Of a stretch of DNA of 34,313 nucleotides, positions 1 to 8,137 are shown piece by piece (the first letter of the stretch is position 1; each line of letters starts with the position of its first letter). Origin of the DNA: NZWG01 sp964478995 (lineage in GTDB: Bacteria > Fidelibacterota > Marinisomatia > Marinisomatales > UBA1611); assembly GCA_964478995.1 (NCBI GenBank), contig CAYZJY010000012.1, positions 1 through 34,313 of the forward strand. Reading direction: 5' to 3'. Below the pieces are notes generated by a model. That model was not told the origin of the DNA, searched no databases, and saw only the letters and a program-made list of their open reading frames with translations. Both the position numbers and the translations under genes were made by a program.

Positions 1-76
1 CCAGTACTGGAATGAAAATATTAAAACAAATACTAAGTAAAGGGCTTTCTTTATTTATATTTTTTGAAGAATCCAT
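1..76 (-). CDS. N-terminus of a probable membrane protein, cut by the window edge
   Basis: An ATG at 76-74 opens a frame that stays open to base 1, so only 25 residues are visible. They begin MDSSKNINKESPLL and run into a hydrophobic stretch (LSICFNIFIPVL) that looks like the start of a first transmembrane helix. No clear ribosome binding site is seen. The gene lies downstream of the DCC-family gene on the same strand and is separated from it by a terminator-like repeat. The family cannot be settled from so short a piece. A chance open frame remains possible. Confidence 0.4.
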   Translation of the reverse strand, partial: MDSSKNINKESPLLSICFNIFIPVL

Positions 77-85
77 AATAGAAAA

Positions 86-130
86 TACCCATCATCCCAC
101 AAACAAAAAACCCCACGAAGGGTACCCCCC
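86..130 (-). terminator. Terminator-like repeat, copy 1
   Basis: First of three copies of a roughly 30-34 base element (others near 704-740 and 986-1027). On the minus strand it reads ACCC-TTCGTG-GGGT followed by a run of six T. This is a short hairpin plus U-tract, placed between the DCC gene and the next minus-strand frame. The stem is weaker than in copy 2 because the upstream arm has changed to a G-run with a GGTACC palindrome. Confidence 0.5.
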
Positions 131-265
131 CTTTAGTGTTCTAAATCGAGTTGTTTTTGCTTGAAAAGCATAAGTTGGATTGAGTTCGTTGAATGTTTTA
201 TAAGGAAAAGTATATACACCAAGGATGAGATAACTTTCCATATTTAGAAACCAAGATTGCGAAGT

Positions 266-655
266 TCAATCAATTCTAAATGTGCAAATTTCTGGTTTCT
301 TGAAAATATAGTGCCTGTATTTTGCTACAAATCGGTAGATCATATCGCGTATTGGTAGTGGGATAATCCAAAAAATAAAAAACCATATCTTCCAGTACCA
401 CCTCAAGTAAAGGAAACACCGTATTGCCGCCGCAGATCTGATATAAGAACGACCATTCCTAAACAGGTAAACTGTATCAGACCTCTGTTGCCATACAGGA
501 AATGTTTGAATTAGTTTTTGAGCATCATTCGATTTTATAGGCCTATATGCAATATCAGCATCGGGTGCCAGTCTTGGGTCCATGAAAAATGCTAACTGGT
601 GGCATAGGCCACAATCCCCATCCAGTAGTAGAACATCTCTACTAGAGTCTAGCAT
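266..655 (-). CDS. DCC-family (DUF393) thiol-disulfide oxidoreductase-like protein
   Basis: A 129-residue protein with the family signature near its N-terminus: LLLDGDCGLCHQ, with Cys15 and Cys18 forming a CxxC pair after a DGD motif. Other family traits are an Arg-Ser-Ala-Ala segment (RSYIRSAAAIR, where the family often has SxA), a hydrophobic tract WYWKIWFFIFWIIPLPIRD, and a basic C-terminal YRFVAKYRHYIF. Family members are small predicted thiol-disulfide oxidoreductases whose substrates are mostly unknown. The start is the ATG at 655-653, and no good Shine-Dalgarno precedes it. It is isolated, with a terminator-like repeat on each side. The family call is firm; the function is not known. 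Confidence 0.88.
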   Translation of the reverse strand: MLDSSRDVLLLDGDCGLCHQLAFFMDPRLAPDADIAYRPIKSNDAQKLIQTFPVWQQRSDTVYLFRNGRSYIRSAAAIRCFLYLRWYWKIWFFIFWIIPLPIRDMIYRFVAKYRHYIFKKPEICTFRID

Positions 656-703
656 TTATGTAGCAACTGGCTTTTACCATTTCATAGTTATAAAATATTC
701 TAA

Positions 704-740
704 ATTCATCCCACAAACAATAAACCCCACGAATGTGGGG
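704..740 (-). terminator. Rho-independent terminator, repeat copy 2
   Basis: A perfect 6-bp stem with a 4-base loop (CCCCAC-ATTC-GTGGGG on the minus strand, 740-725), followed by TTTATTG. It starts two bases after the TAG stop of the glycine-zipper gene at 743. The sequence around it matches copies 1 and 3, sharing the TTCGTGGGGTTT core and the downstream TGTTTGTGG. This is the best-formed hairpin of the three. Confidence 0.8.
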
Positions 741-742
741 CT

Positions 743-976
743 CTACTCTTCTTCATCATTCTTGGCTTTTCTTTTTCTTCTATTCATTTGGTTCAAATCA
801 ATTACTACATCCTCTTCACTTGAATCTGATTTAGTGCTCTTTTGTTCATTTTTAGTTTGGGATAATGCAGCACCAAAAGCAATTCCAATACCAATTCCAA
901 TACCTAAATTATCAGTTGCTGCGCCTATCCCTATGCCAATAGCCACTCCTGCAAAGAATTTTAATTTTCCTCTCAT
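743..976 (-). CDS. Glycine-zipper mini membrane protein
   Basis: A 77-residue protein. Residues 8-36 form one hydrophobic segment dominated by alternating Gly-Ile (GVAIGIGIGAA, LGIGIGIGIAFGAAL), a glycine-zipper pattern that favours close helix packing or oligomerisation in a membrane. The remainder is a charged tail rich in Lys, Ser, Asp and Glu that ends in RRKRKAKNDEEE. Small proteins of this layout are common next to unrelated genes and have no assigned role. A strong hairpin terminator directly follows the stop, which supports a real single-gene transcript. The start is ATG at 976-974 without an obvious ribosome binding site. The repetitive Gly-Ile codons also create a spurious Pro-Ile frame on the opposite strand. 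Confidence 0.7.
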   Translation of the reverse strand: MRGKLKFFAGVAIGIGIGAATDNLGIGIGIGIAFGAALSQTKNEQKSTKSDSSEEDVVIDLNQMNRRKRKAKNDEEE

Positions 977-985
977 ATCTAAATC

Positions 986-1033
986 TACCCATCATTCCAC
1001 AAACAAAAAACCCCACGAATATGGGACTTTTGT
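986..1033 (-). terminator. Terminator-like repeat, copy 3
   Basis: Same element as copies 1 and 2. Minus strand: CCCA-TATTCG-TGGG followed by GTTTTTTG. The A-run and T-run on either side could extend the stem (CAAAA pairing with TTTTG), so it may work in both directions. It lies about 130 bases after the stop of the ADP-ribosylglycohydrolase-like gene and just upstream of the glycine-zipper gene. The rest of the gap (1034-1158) shows only a small inverted repeat, ACCTAT-CCTT-ATAGGT at 1039-1054. Confidence 0.5.
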
Positions 1034-1158
1034 TTAAGACCTATCCTTATAGGTAGGCTATTCATTCAAAATATTGTCACTGTTCTATATTAATATTTTC
1101 AAGCAGTTTCTTTTTCAACCTTCAAAATTGGAAATTAATTAAATCTGTTCCTTCCCTA

Positions 1159-2574
1159 TTATGGACCGACACCAGCAGTAATATCAATTATCTTATTGGG
1201 AATATACCACTTGTCATTCTGGAGACTAACGCCTCCACCCATCTGATCCTGCACTACCCGATCAATAATTAATATTCCAACTGTTGCCATATTTGAGAAT
1301 GTATCCAGGCCCTCATTAGGAAAACCTTGTCTGGTTCTATGAATATTATATATATCGGAGAATTGTCTTCCAAAAGTTCTCTCTATGCCAGTTTTTCCTA
1401 TCATGAACCCTATTAGCCCTCCCCATGTCGATGTTGGATTATCTGAATCCCAACCAGCCAAGGTACCGATCTTGATGGTCTTCTTGATATCACCTTCACC
1501 ATACAATAAACTTATTATGCTAGATGCAAAATTGATACCAGCAGCAAAACACCCATTGCAATATAATCCTTTCGATGTGATATCATACCCATCATCCTGA
1601 TCAACCTGATATCTCTCATAGACATCATCCCTAACCTTTTCCCAGGGAATCTTATTTTCATAGCCACTTTTGACAAAATCATACATCTTTGCTGAATAGG
1701 AGTCACTTGGCAACCGCTTTCGTGCCTGATCAGCCATCCAAAATACCTTATCCTTGATTATCATGTCTTCATCTACATAGGATGCCAGTGAATACATGAT
1801 AACATAAAATTCAGAGATCCATTCTGCATTCAATCTTGCTGTAACTCGAATTGGAAGGTGAGACAATTCCAATGCGACATCAGGACGACCAGGAGCAAAA
1901 AAACCAAAGATCTCTGTTGTGAGTTGTGCATCGATCATCTCATAATGAGGATTATTCTCTGGTAGGCTAGTCTCTGGAGGGATCATACCCTGTTGCATTA
2001 GATCAAAAGCCGTTTGATTTGATACCCAAAGATAATTTTCTTCTTCCACCATTATGTGTTTTAACCAACCATCTCTAATTTGTTCACCTGTTAGGATGCT
2101 TGTTTGATTTCCATGCATGAGATATTGATAGATGTATTCGATGTCTGTATCATCATCTGCCCCCCATACTCCATTTTCATCTTCAAAGACAAAATCAATT
2201 GTAGTTGATATTTTGCTTGGTTCGCCATTACTAAAAATATTGGGTTGATCAAGTCCTCCCCAATCTTCCCTTGTGTAAAAATTACCCGTCTTTATTTCAC
2301 CAACATTACCAATTTTATCCATTTCAGTTACCAGTCCCGTCCAATTCGCTATGCATTGACCTAGCCAAAAACCATGTAATCCATCATGGTATCTTGAACG
2401 TGAAATGACCAGATCAGAAGGGTCAGGCGAATATTCTTCGTAAACAAGGTTAGGGTCTATCAGGTATTCATTATGGCTCACATGGATATTTTGATCTCGC
2501 CATTTAAAAAAAAGAAAGACAAGCAACATTACAAATATCACTGCCTTAATTATTAGTTTACTTTTATTATCCAT
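1159..2574 (-). CDS. Membrane-anchored ADP-ribosylglycohydrolase-like protein
   Basis: A protein of about 471 residues resembling the ADP-ribosylglycohydrolase (ARH/DraG) fold, which removes ADP-ribose from proteins or small molecules using a two-metal site. Near residue 142 there is an acidic motif, ADDDTDIEY, matching the family's TDTE-type signature. Near residue 374 lies AGWDSDNPTSTWGGLIG, matching the C-terminal GDTDTNxxxxGxxxG motif that supplies the remaining metal Asp residues. Gly-rich helices in between (GCFAAGINFAS) are also typical. It differs from most of the family in starting with a hydrophobic segment (residues 8-26, IIKAVIFVMLLVFLFF) that looks like a signal anchor. I chose the ATG at 2574; a GTG two codons upstream is possible. 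No good ribosome binding site is visible for either. Target unknown. Confidence 0.75.
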   Translation of the reverse strand: MDNKSKLIIKAVIFVMLLVFLFFKWRDQNIHVSHNEYLIDPNLVYEEYSPDPSDLVISRSRYHDGLHGFWLGQCIANWTGLVTEMDKIGNVGEIKTGNFYTREDWGGLDQPNIFSNGEPSKISTTIDFVFEDENGVWGADDDTDIEYIYQYLMHGNQTSILTGEQIRDGWLKHIMVEEENYLWVSNQTAFDLMQQGMIPPETSLPENNPHYEMIDAQLTTEIFGFFAPGRPDVALELSHLPIRVTARLNAEWISEFYVIMYSLASYVDEDMIIKDKVFWMADQARKRLPSDSYSAKMYDFVKSGYENKIPWEKVRDDVYERYQVDQDDGYDITSKGLYCNGCFAAGINFASSIISLLYGEGDIKKTIKIGTLAGWDSDNPTSTWGGLIGFMIGKTGIERTFGRQFSDIYNIHRTRQGFPNEGLDTFSNMATVGILIIDRVVQDQMGGGVSLQNDKWYIPNKIIDITAGVGP

Positions 2575-2647
2575 AATCACATGAATTGATTCAAATAGAA
2601 TGGGAGAACTACATGATCAATTGATCTTTTTCCCCATGATTGTCTTT

Positions 2648-2683
2648 CATGAGGATCTTGTCTATCAGAAAAGATACCTCATG
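2648..2683 (-). other. Long stem-loop after the prolyl oligopeptidase gene
   Basis: CATGAGG-T-ATCTT pairs with AAGAT-CCTCATG across a loop of about 10 bases. This gives a 12-bp stem with one bulge, 13 bases past the stop at 2696. No T-tract follows on the minus strand, so it is not a textbook terminator. It may stabilise the 3' end of the transcript or act with Rho. A separate perfect palindrome, GATCAATTGATC, lies at 2615-2626. Confidence 0.4.
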
Positions 2684-2695
2684 AGATCATGCAGA

Positions 2696-4801
2696 CTATA
2701 TTTCTGGCATGAATTTCATGTTCTGCCAAATGAAACCATATACATCTGTTTGAAGTTCAATCCTTTGGTCAAGCGAGACACTTCCATGGCCAGCATTAGT
2801 TTGAATTCTAATAAGTGTGGGGTTAGACCCTTTTTGTACTTTTTGTAGACCCGCAATGAACTTGTATGAATGTGCTGGTACAACTCTATCATCATGGTCA
2901 GAAGTAGTTACTAATGTTGCCGGGTATTCCGTGTCATCCTTGATGGCATGTACTGGGGAATACGTTCTGAGATATTCAAACATTTCTAGGGATTCATCTG
3001 CCGTTCCATAATCATATGACCAACCTGCTCCCGCTGTAAATTGATGATAACGCAGCATGTCCAACACCCCAACGGCAGGAACGGCCACTTTCATCAAACT
3101 AGGCCTCTGGGTCATGACGGCTCCAACTAATAATCCGCCATTTGAGCCTCCTTTCATGGCTAAATAATCGCTCGATGTATAGTTGTTTTCAATAAGATAT
3201 TCTGCGGCTGAAATAAAATCATCAAATACATTTTGCTTATTCATTTTTGTGCCAGCATTATGCCATTTATCTCCATACTCACCTCCACCTCTCAAGTTAG
3301 GCACTGCATAGATCCCACCATTTTCAAGCCAAACAATATTTGTAGAACTAAATCGAGGAGTGAGACTGATATTAAAACCTCCATAGCCATACAGGATGGT
3401 TGGATTCTTACCACTCAATGATAGGTCTTTCTTATAGGTGATGAACATGGGAATTTTAGTTCCGTCCTTACTTTCATAAAAAACTTGTTTTGACAAGTAA
3501 TCATTTGGATTGAAATCTATGTCTGGCTTTTCATATAATATTGAGTTACCTGTTTGAATGTCATATTTAAATATTGTTGAAGGATAGGTATATGATGAAA
3601 ATGAAAAATATAATTCGGTCTCGTTCTTTTTTGCGCTGAACCCTCCAGCAGAACCTATCCCAGGTAGTTCCACTTCCCTGATAAAATCCCCGTTCAGATC
3701 ATATTGCTCTATGCGAGATTTGGCATCAATCAAATATTTAGCAAAGAAATACCCTCCACCGGTACTTACATTAAGAACATTTTCCTTTTCACCAATAACA
3801 TCAGACCAATCTTCTGGTTTTGTAAGATCTAGTGAGACCAACCTATTATTTGGAGCATCAATATTCGTGGACAAATAGAATATATTTCCTTCATTATATA
3901 CATAGGAACATTCCGTTAAATAATCAGATTCCAATTGAATGAACTCACTGTTTTTTTCTTTCAAATCTTTTACATACAATTGATTACCAGAGGTGGTTGT
4001 TGATGCAGACACAACCAAATAATTCTGATCTTCAGTAACAAAAGAAAAGACATATCTATTAGGTTGCTTATTTCCCCCAAAAATAAATTCATCATTCAAC
4101 TGGGAATCGCCTACTTCATGATAATATACAGTATGGAGTTGCGTCTTGGTTGATAAAACACTTTGATCATCAGGAACATCATAACTACTATAGTAGAATC
4201 CATCATTCCCTTCCCATGATAGTCCACTAAACTTTATGTTCTTTAAAGTATCCTCAATGATCTTTCTTGTCTGAACATCTATGGTAATGGCCTTACGCCA
4301 ATCAGAACCACCCTCAGTGATCATGTAGGCAGCAGTCGTGTAATCCTCACTGAAATAAATTCCTCGCAAAGCAACAGTACCATCATCAGAAAAGGTATTG
4401 GGATCAAGAAATATCTCTTCATCCTCAATGGAACCAACGGGTCTCCTAAATAAGACCGAATGATCTTGAAGACCAGAATTTTTGTAAAAATATTCATAAT
4501 CACCTCTTTTAAAAGGAGAACCGATCTTTTCATAGTCATTTAGATCCTTGATCCTTCTTTTTAAGTTTTCACGAAATGGAATTGTATTCAAATAATCAAA
4601 GGTGACTTTATTTTGGGATTCGACCCATTCTGCAGTCTCCTGAGACATGTCATCCTCTAACCAACGGTAAGGGTCAGTTACCTCGATTCCATGGTAAACA
4701 TCAACATGATCCATTTCTCGAGTAATGGGGTACTCAAATACCAAATGCCCGGTTACGCAACTAAAAAACATTAAGGCAACAAAAAATAAATTTTTCTTCA
4801 A
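2696..4801 (-). CDS. Prolyl oligopeptidase (S9A family serine peptidase)
   Basis: A 701-residue protein of normal family length. The N-terminal part carries the S9A signature after the leader: DVYHGIEVTDPYRWLEDD at about 33-50. A beta-propeller follows (about 80-420), then an alpha/beta-hydrolase domain. The catalytic triad is visible: Ser553 in GGSNGGLL, Asp within DHDDRVVP (635-638) and His672 in NAGHGS. Pig prolyl oligopeptidase has S554, D641 and H680. The family cuts short peptides after proline. The N-terminus is hydrophobic (LFFVALMFFSC), so it is probably exported; Cys15 could be a lipid anchor, but the lipobox is poor. The start is a TTG at 4801, fixed by a strong AGGAGG five bases upstream. 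It lies 89 bases after another S9 peptidase and downstream of susCD, which suggests peptide degradation after uptake. Confidence 0.93.
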   Translation of the reverse strand: MKKNLFFVALMFFSCVTGHLVFEYPITREMDHVDVYHGIEVTDPYRWLEDDMSQETAEWVESQNKVTFDYLNTIPFRENLKRRIKDLNDYEKIGSPFKRGDYEYFYKNSGLQDHSVLFRRPVGSIEDEEIFLDPNTFSDDGTVALRGIYFSEDYTTAAYMITEGGSDWRKAITIDVQTRKIIEDTLKNIKFSGLSWEGNDGFYYSSYDVPDDQSVLSTKTQLHTVYYHEVGDSQLNDEFIFGGNKQPNRYVFSFVTEDQNYLVVSASTTTSGNQLYVKDLKEKNSEFIQLESDYLTECSYVYNEGNIFYLSTNIDAPNNRLVSLDLTKPEDWSDVIGEKENVLNVSTGGGYFFAKYLIDAKSRIEQYDLNGDFIREVELPGIGSAGGFSAKKNETELYFSFSSYTYPSTIFKYDIQTGNSILYEKPDIDFNPNDYLSKQVFYESKDGTKIPMFITYKKDLSLSGKNPTILYGYGGFNISLTPRFSSTNIVWLENGGIYAVPNLRGGGEYGDKWHNAGTKMNKQNVFDDFISAAEYLIENNYTSSDYLAMKGGSNGGLLVGAVMTQRPSLMKVAVPAVGVLDMLRYHQFTAGAGWSYDYGTADESLEMFEYLRTYSPVHAIKDDTEYPATLVTTSDHDDRVVPAHSYKFIAGLQKVQKGSNPTLIRIQTNAGHGSVSLDQRIELQTDVYGFIWQNMKFMPEI

Positions 4802-4890
4802 AACTTCCTCCTGTCTAATGACATTTATGTATAATGTTTGATCCGGGATAACTTAATGGTAAGGATATCCACATTACTTTGCCATCAATA

Positions 4891-6762
4891 TCATGAACTA
4901 CGCTCGCTCTTTAAATATCTTTCAAGAAATTTCAATATTGTCTCATTCGCAGATATTTGATTTTTCTTTTTTGTGAATCCGTGACCCTCATCAGGGAATA
5001 CAACATACTCCACAGGCACATTCTGACCTTTGATCGCAGCAACCATTTCATCAGATTCTATTTGAAGAACACGTGGATCATTTGATCCTTGTAAAACAAG
5101 CACTGGATCTTTGATGTTCTTTGCATGGAACAGAGGAGAAATAGAATACAAATAATCTTCTTGAGTATTTGGATCTCCAAGTTCCTTATATAATGATAGC
5201 CTAGTGGATTCCCACCAAGGAGGGATGCTCTTTAATGTCCTTACCCAATTTGTAACTCCAAAGATATTTACGCCAACTTTAAACTCCTGAGGTCTAAATG
5301 TCATGGCAGCCATGACCATGTAACCACCATAACTTCCTCCCAAGATGCCTATCTTATCTCCTTCTACATAGCCCAGTTTACTAAGCCAATCCCTCGCAGC
5401 AATACAATCATCAAGGTCACCTTTACCATGGGCCTGATCATCCAAGGTTTGAAACGTTTTTCCATATCCACTACTTCCACGATTATTGATATCAAGGATT
5501 GCGTAACCATTATTGACCAAGAACTGGATAGGGGCATTATAACCAACTCTTGCTTGACCTCCAGGACCACCGTGCACCCTTACCAATGCTGGTACCTTAT
5601 TATTTGTAGATGCTTGAGGTGGTTTATAGTATACTGCTGGTATCTCAAGACCATCAAGAGATCTAAATCTTATTACTTTTGCATTTGCCAAGTAATTTAC
5701 ATTTATTGATGGATTCATCGAGTTTGTCAACTTACGTGATTCTCCATCACCGATCTTTTGCACGTAAAGATCATTTGGCGACCTAGAGCCTCCATGATAA
5801 AAACTCATCCATGACTCGCTTTTCGAGATATTGATGGAGGTTATGTTTCCATTGGGAAGATCAGGCAGATCTAAATAATCATTTTTCTCAACATCAAATA
5901 TCTTCAAAACTGTTTGTGAATCTTGGTTGATCATGGTGACCCGATATTTCCCATTTTCTGAAAAATAATTATCCATGATATCCCAATTTTCCTTCTGCAC
6001 CAGTTCAATAGTGCCACTTTGGATATCATATTTTTTTAGGTAATTGAATTCGCTGTCTAGGTCGGTCAAGAAATAGATGCTTTTTGAGTCCACTGAGAAA
6101 CCTGTTGGATAATGATTAACATCTCCCTCTTCATGAATGATCTTTTTTAAAATATTTTTTTCAGTGTCATGCAGGTAAAGGTCTGATCTGTCTCTTGTAT
6201 GTATCTTACTAAGAGTGAGATATCTTTTGTCCTTTGAAACATCAACGATTTCCATGGCATCATCATTTTTAAAGATCAAGTTTGAGGTAAGTGACTCTAT
6301 ATCCATCTCATATAGATCCATGAACCTTTGATCTCTACTGTTTGATGTAAAGAAAAAACTTCTCTGGTCATCAGCCCAATCCAAAAATAGTGAGCGAACA
6401 TTTTCACCTGGCGTAAGGTCTCTTATGGAGCCATCAAGTTCGTGCAAGTAGACATGCCAGATCTCATTGCCTCCCTGATCGCCTCTAAATAAAAATCTTT
6501 TATCATTGGGTAAATAACCTATTGGGAAAATTGAATTTGTATCTGAAAAGGTTAATTGAACTATTTGATTGGTTTTCAGATCTACCTCATAGGCATTGAA
6601 TATTCCTGACTCATTACTTCTGATCAATATTGAACTCTCGTCATAGGAAAAACTAGAACCTCCAAATGAGATCACATCCATGAAATCCTCAATGGAATAT
6701 GTCTCATGATCATTTGAACAACTAATTATTACCAATAAAATTGAAACAAATATTTTTTTCAT
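4891..6762 (-). CDS. S9 family lipoprotein peptidase (acylaminoacyl/dipeptidyl peptidase type)
   Basis: A 623-residue serine peptidase. A lipoprotein signal (MKKIFVSILLVIISC, Cys15) is followed by a beta-propeller rich in WD40/PD40-like repeats (about 35-370) and a C-terminal alpha/beta-hydrolase domain. The triad is Ser477 in GGSYGGYM, Asp562 in GSNDPRV and His594 in DEGHGF. The family releases N-terminal acylated amino acids, dipeptides or short peptides. An upstream in-frame ATG at 6807 would put 15 charged residues before the signal peptide. The ATG at 6762 has AAAGGA at a good distance and makes the signal peptide terminal, so I use it. A terminator separates the gene from susD upstream, and prolyl oligopeptidase follows on the same strand. 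Probably in the periplasm or on the outer membrane. Confidence 0.92.
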   Translation of the reverse strand: MKKIFVSILLVIISCSNDHETYSIEDFMDVISFGGSSFSYDESSILIRSNESGIFNAYEVDLKTNQIVQLTFSDTNSIFPIGYLPNDKRFLFRGDQGGNEIWHVYLHELDGSIRDLTPGENVRSLFLDWADDQRSFFFTSNSRDQRFMDLYEMDIESLTSNLIFKNDDAMEIVDVSKDKRYLTLSKIHTRDRSDLYLHDTEKNILKKIIHEEGDVNHYPTGFSVDSKSIYFLTDLDSEFNYLKKYDIQSGTIELVQKENWDIMDNYFSENGKYRVTMINQDSQTVLKIFDVEKNDYLDLPDLPNGNITSINISKSESWMSFYHGGSRSPNDLYVQKIGDGESRKLTNSMNPSINVNYLANAKVIRFRSLDGLEIPAVYYKPPQASTNNKVPALVRVHGGPGGQARVGYNAPIQFLVNNGYAILDINNRGSSGYGKTFQTLDDQAHGKGDLDDCIAARDWLSKLGYVEGDKIGILGGSYGGYMVMAAMTFRPQEFKVGVNIFGVTNWVRTLKSIPPWWESTRLSLYKELGDPNTQEDYLYSISPLFHAKNIKDPVLVLQGSNDPRVLQIESDEMVAAIKGQNVPVEYVVFPDEGHGFTKKKNQISANETILKFLERYLKSERSS

Positions 6763-6818
6763 GATCGATCCTTTGTCATAATTATTTAACATGTCACCAT
6801 TCCTCAATGGAACAAAAA

Positions 6819-6850
6819 AAAAGCCCTCTACTAAGAAGGCTTTTTTTTAC
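6819..6850 (-). terminator. Terminator after susD
   Basis: Minus strand: AGCCTTC-TTAGTA-GAGGGCT with a run of nine T after it and A-runs before it. It begins some 12-20 bases past the susD stop at 6862. It is symmetrical enough to act in both directions. It probably limits read-through from susCD into the peptidase genes. Confidence 0.85.
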
Positions 6851-6861
6851 TTTAATATAAT

Positions 6862-8127
6862 TTAGAGATTGGGATTATTATTCTTCTCAAATAAAGATAT
6901 TGAGAGATACTTCCAATTTCCATAAATGGTCTCTTCCATGTCAGTTGCGACATTGGATGTTTCATGCCAACGATCCCATCTGGTCTGGTCAGATGCTCTG
7001 TTTCCCGTACACCAAAGTTCCTTGTCACGTTCGTCATAAAGAACATCGAGGTCAACACTTTCAAGCGCTGACAAACCATGTGCTGCTCTAACAGCATTGA
7101 CTGCGTCAGCCGGAGAGACAGCAACACTTGCTCCTCTTAGCGATACCTCTGCTAACATCAAATGATTCTCTTGCCAAGAAATAACGTCCACTGGGTCTGA
7201 GCCCTCATCATATTTCGTCTGAACATGGCGTTGATCCCCGACTGTGGGTGCCTCTGTCATTGGAAGTCTATTTGCTTCGAGAGGATCAGCTTCGATGTAA
7301 TCCAGGAACCTGTATGCCACAATGCCTTGTGTCCGACCAACACCCATTTGTTGATAATAGGTGTTAGTATACTCTGGTGCATAGAGACTTTGATATGGTG
7401 AATCACCAACGGTCATTCCCTGTTCCAAATGTGAAGCAGCGTCTGCATAGTTCTCTTCCAGAAGGTAGGTTTTTCCTATCAATGAATGAAGGACTCTTGT
7501 CTGTGCATCATTAGCGTAGGGTAATGCTGCTGTGTATTTAGAACGTGCATCCGCAAACATCTCACCAGCATAGATCATGGGACTATCATCAATGGGACTA
7601 CCTGGCTCACCATCATCAGTCAGAGCAAAATATGTAGCATACCATGCCCTTGCAAGACCACCACATAGATAGCCTGTATAATACGCTGATGTATCATCTG
7701 ACGTGGCCTCTGATATTTCTAATTCTGCTACTGTTTCGATCAAGAGATCTGCATGCTTACGCAATTGCCCGACACCCTCATAAGTACCAACACAAGAAAA
7801 GTTATCATCATAGGTAGAACCATCATCGGCAAAATCGACTCTTCCTCTTCCATCCAATTGATCATAAGAAGTGAAGGTAGCATTTGAGACGTTCTGGCTG
7901 AACTCGATCTGATCAGATATTAGATCGCTACTACTTGCCAGACCAGCATGAACTTCCATCTGTTCTACCAGTACTCCCTTAACCAAAAAAGGTAGAGCAT
8001 CACGTCCTTGCAATTCTCTATCCTCTGCCACATCTTTCAGTGGATCAACTTCTTGAAACCATTTATCCTCACATGAGATGTTTACCATCATGAGAGCAAC
8101 TAGAGTAATGTTTATTAAATTCTTCAT
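6862..8127 (-). CDS. SusD/RagB-like outer-membrane substrate-binding lipoprotein
   Basis: A 421-residue lipoprotein with a signal peptide ending NISC (Cys19), as SusD-type proteins have. It is helical, with TPR-like stretches (GYLCGGLARAWYATYFAL at about 149-166, RVLHSLIGKTYLLEENYADAASHLEQG at about 210-236) and a C-terminal region near 370 with ERDKELWCTGNRASDQTRWDRW, which resembles the usual ER..EL...G.R..DL.RW signature of the family. It is shorter than typical sugar-binding SusD proteins (around 500). AAGGAGG lies five bases before the ATG. The gene follows susC by 10 bases. SusD proteins form the lid of the SusC channel and capture the ligand. With two peptidases downstream, peptides are a likelier cargo than glycans, as known for RagAB. 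Confidence 0.85.
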   Translation of the reverse strand: MKNLINITLVALMMVNISCEDKWFQEVDPLKDVAEDRELQGRDALPFLVKGVLVEQMEVHAGLASSSDLISDQIEFSQNVSNATFTSYDQLDGRGRVDFADDGSTYDDNFSCVGTYEGVGQLRKHADLLIETVAELEISEATSDDTSAYYTGYLCGGLARAWYATYFALTDDGEPGSPIDDSPMIYAGEMFADARSKYTAALPYANDAQTRVLHSLIGKTYLLEENYADAASHLEQGMTVGDSPYQSLYAPEYTNTYYQQMGVGRTQGIVAYRFLDYIEADPLEANRLPMTEAPTVGDQRHVQTKYDEGSDPVDVISWQENHLMLAEVSLRGASVAVSPADAVNAVRAAHGLSALESVDLDVLYDERDKELWCTGNRASDQTRWDRWHETSNVATDMEETIYGNWKYLSISLFEKNNNPNL

Positions 8128-8137
8128 TGTAGCCTCC

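Noticed and set aside
12..163. Plus-strand frame of 50 codons starting MKILKQILSKG
   Set aside because: It runs through the same repeat, has no ribosome binding site and opposes the more plausible minus-strand membrane protein start.
92..241. Minus-strand frame of 49 codons starting MESYLILGVYTFPYK
   Set aside because: Its last 15 or so codons are the terminator repeat itself and there is no ribosome binding site. A decayed gene end is possible, but it cannot be supported.
86..1033. CRISPR-like array from the three repeats
   Set aside because: Spacing is irregular, genes lie between the copies and each copy forms a terminator hairpin; no cas genes are present.
582..1037. Plus-strand frame of 151 codons across the DCC and glycine-zipper region
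   Set aside because: It is antisense to two better-supported genes and its PIPIPIP stretch is the mirror of the Gly-Ile repeat; it also runs through two terminator repeats.
2615..2626. Perfect palindrome GATCAATTGATC
   Set aside because: Short and AT-rich with no promoter context; likely chance.
6763..6807. Upstream ATG for the S9 lipoprotein peptidase
   Set aside because: It would bury the lipoprotein signal behind 15 polar residues; the ATG at 6762 has AAAGGA and a clean signal peptide.
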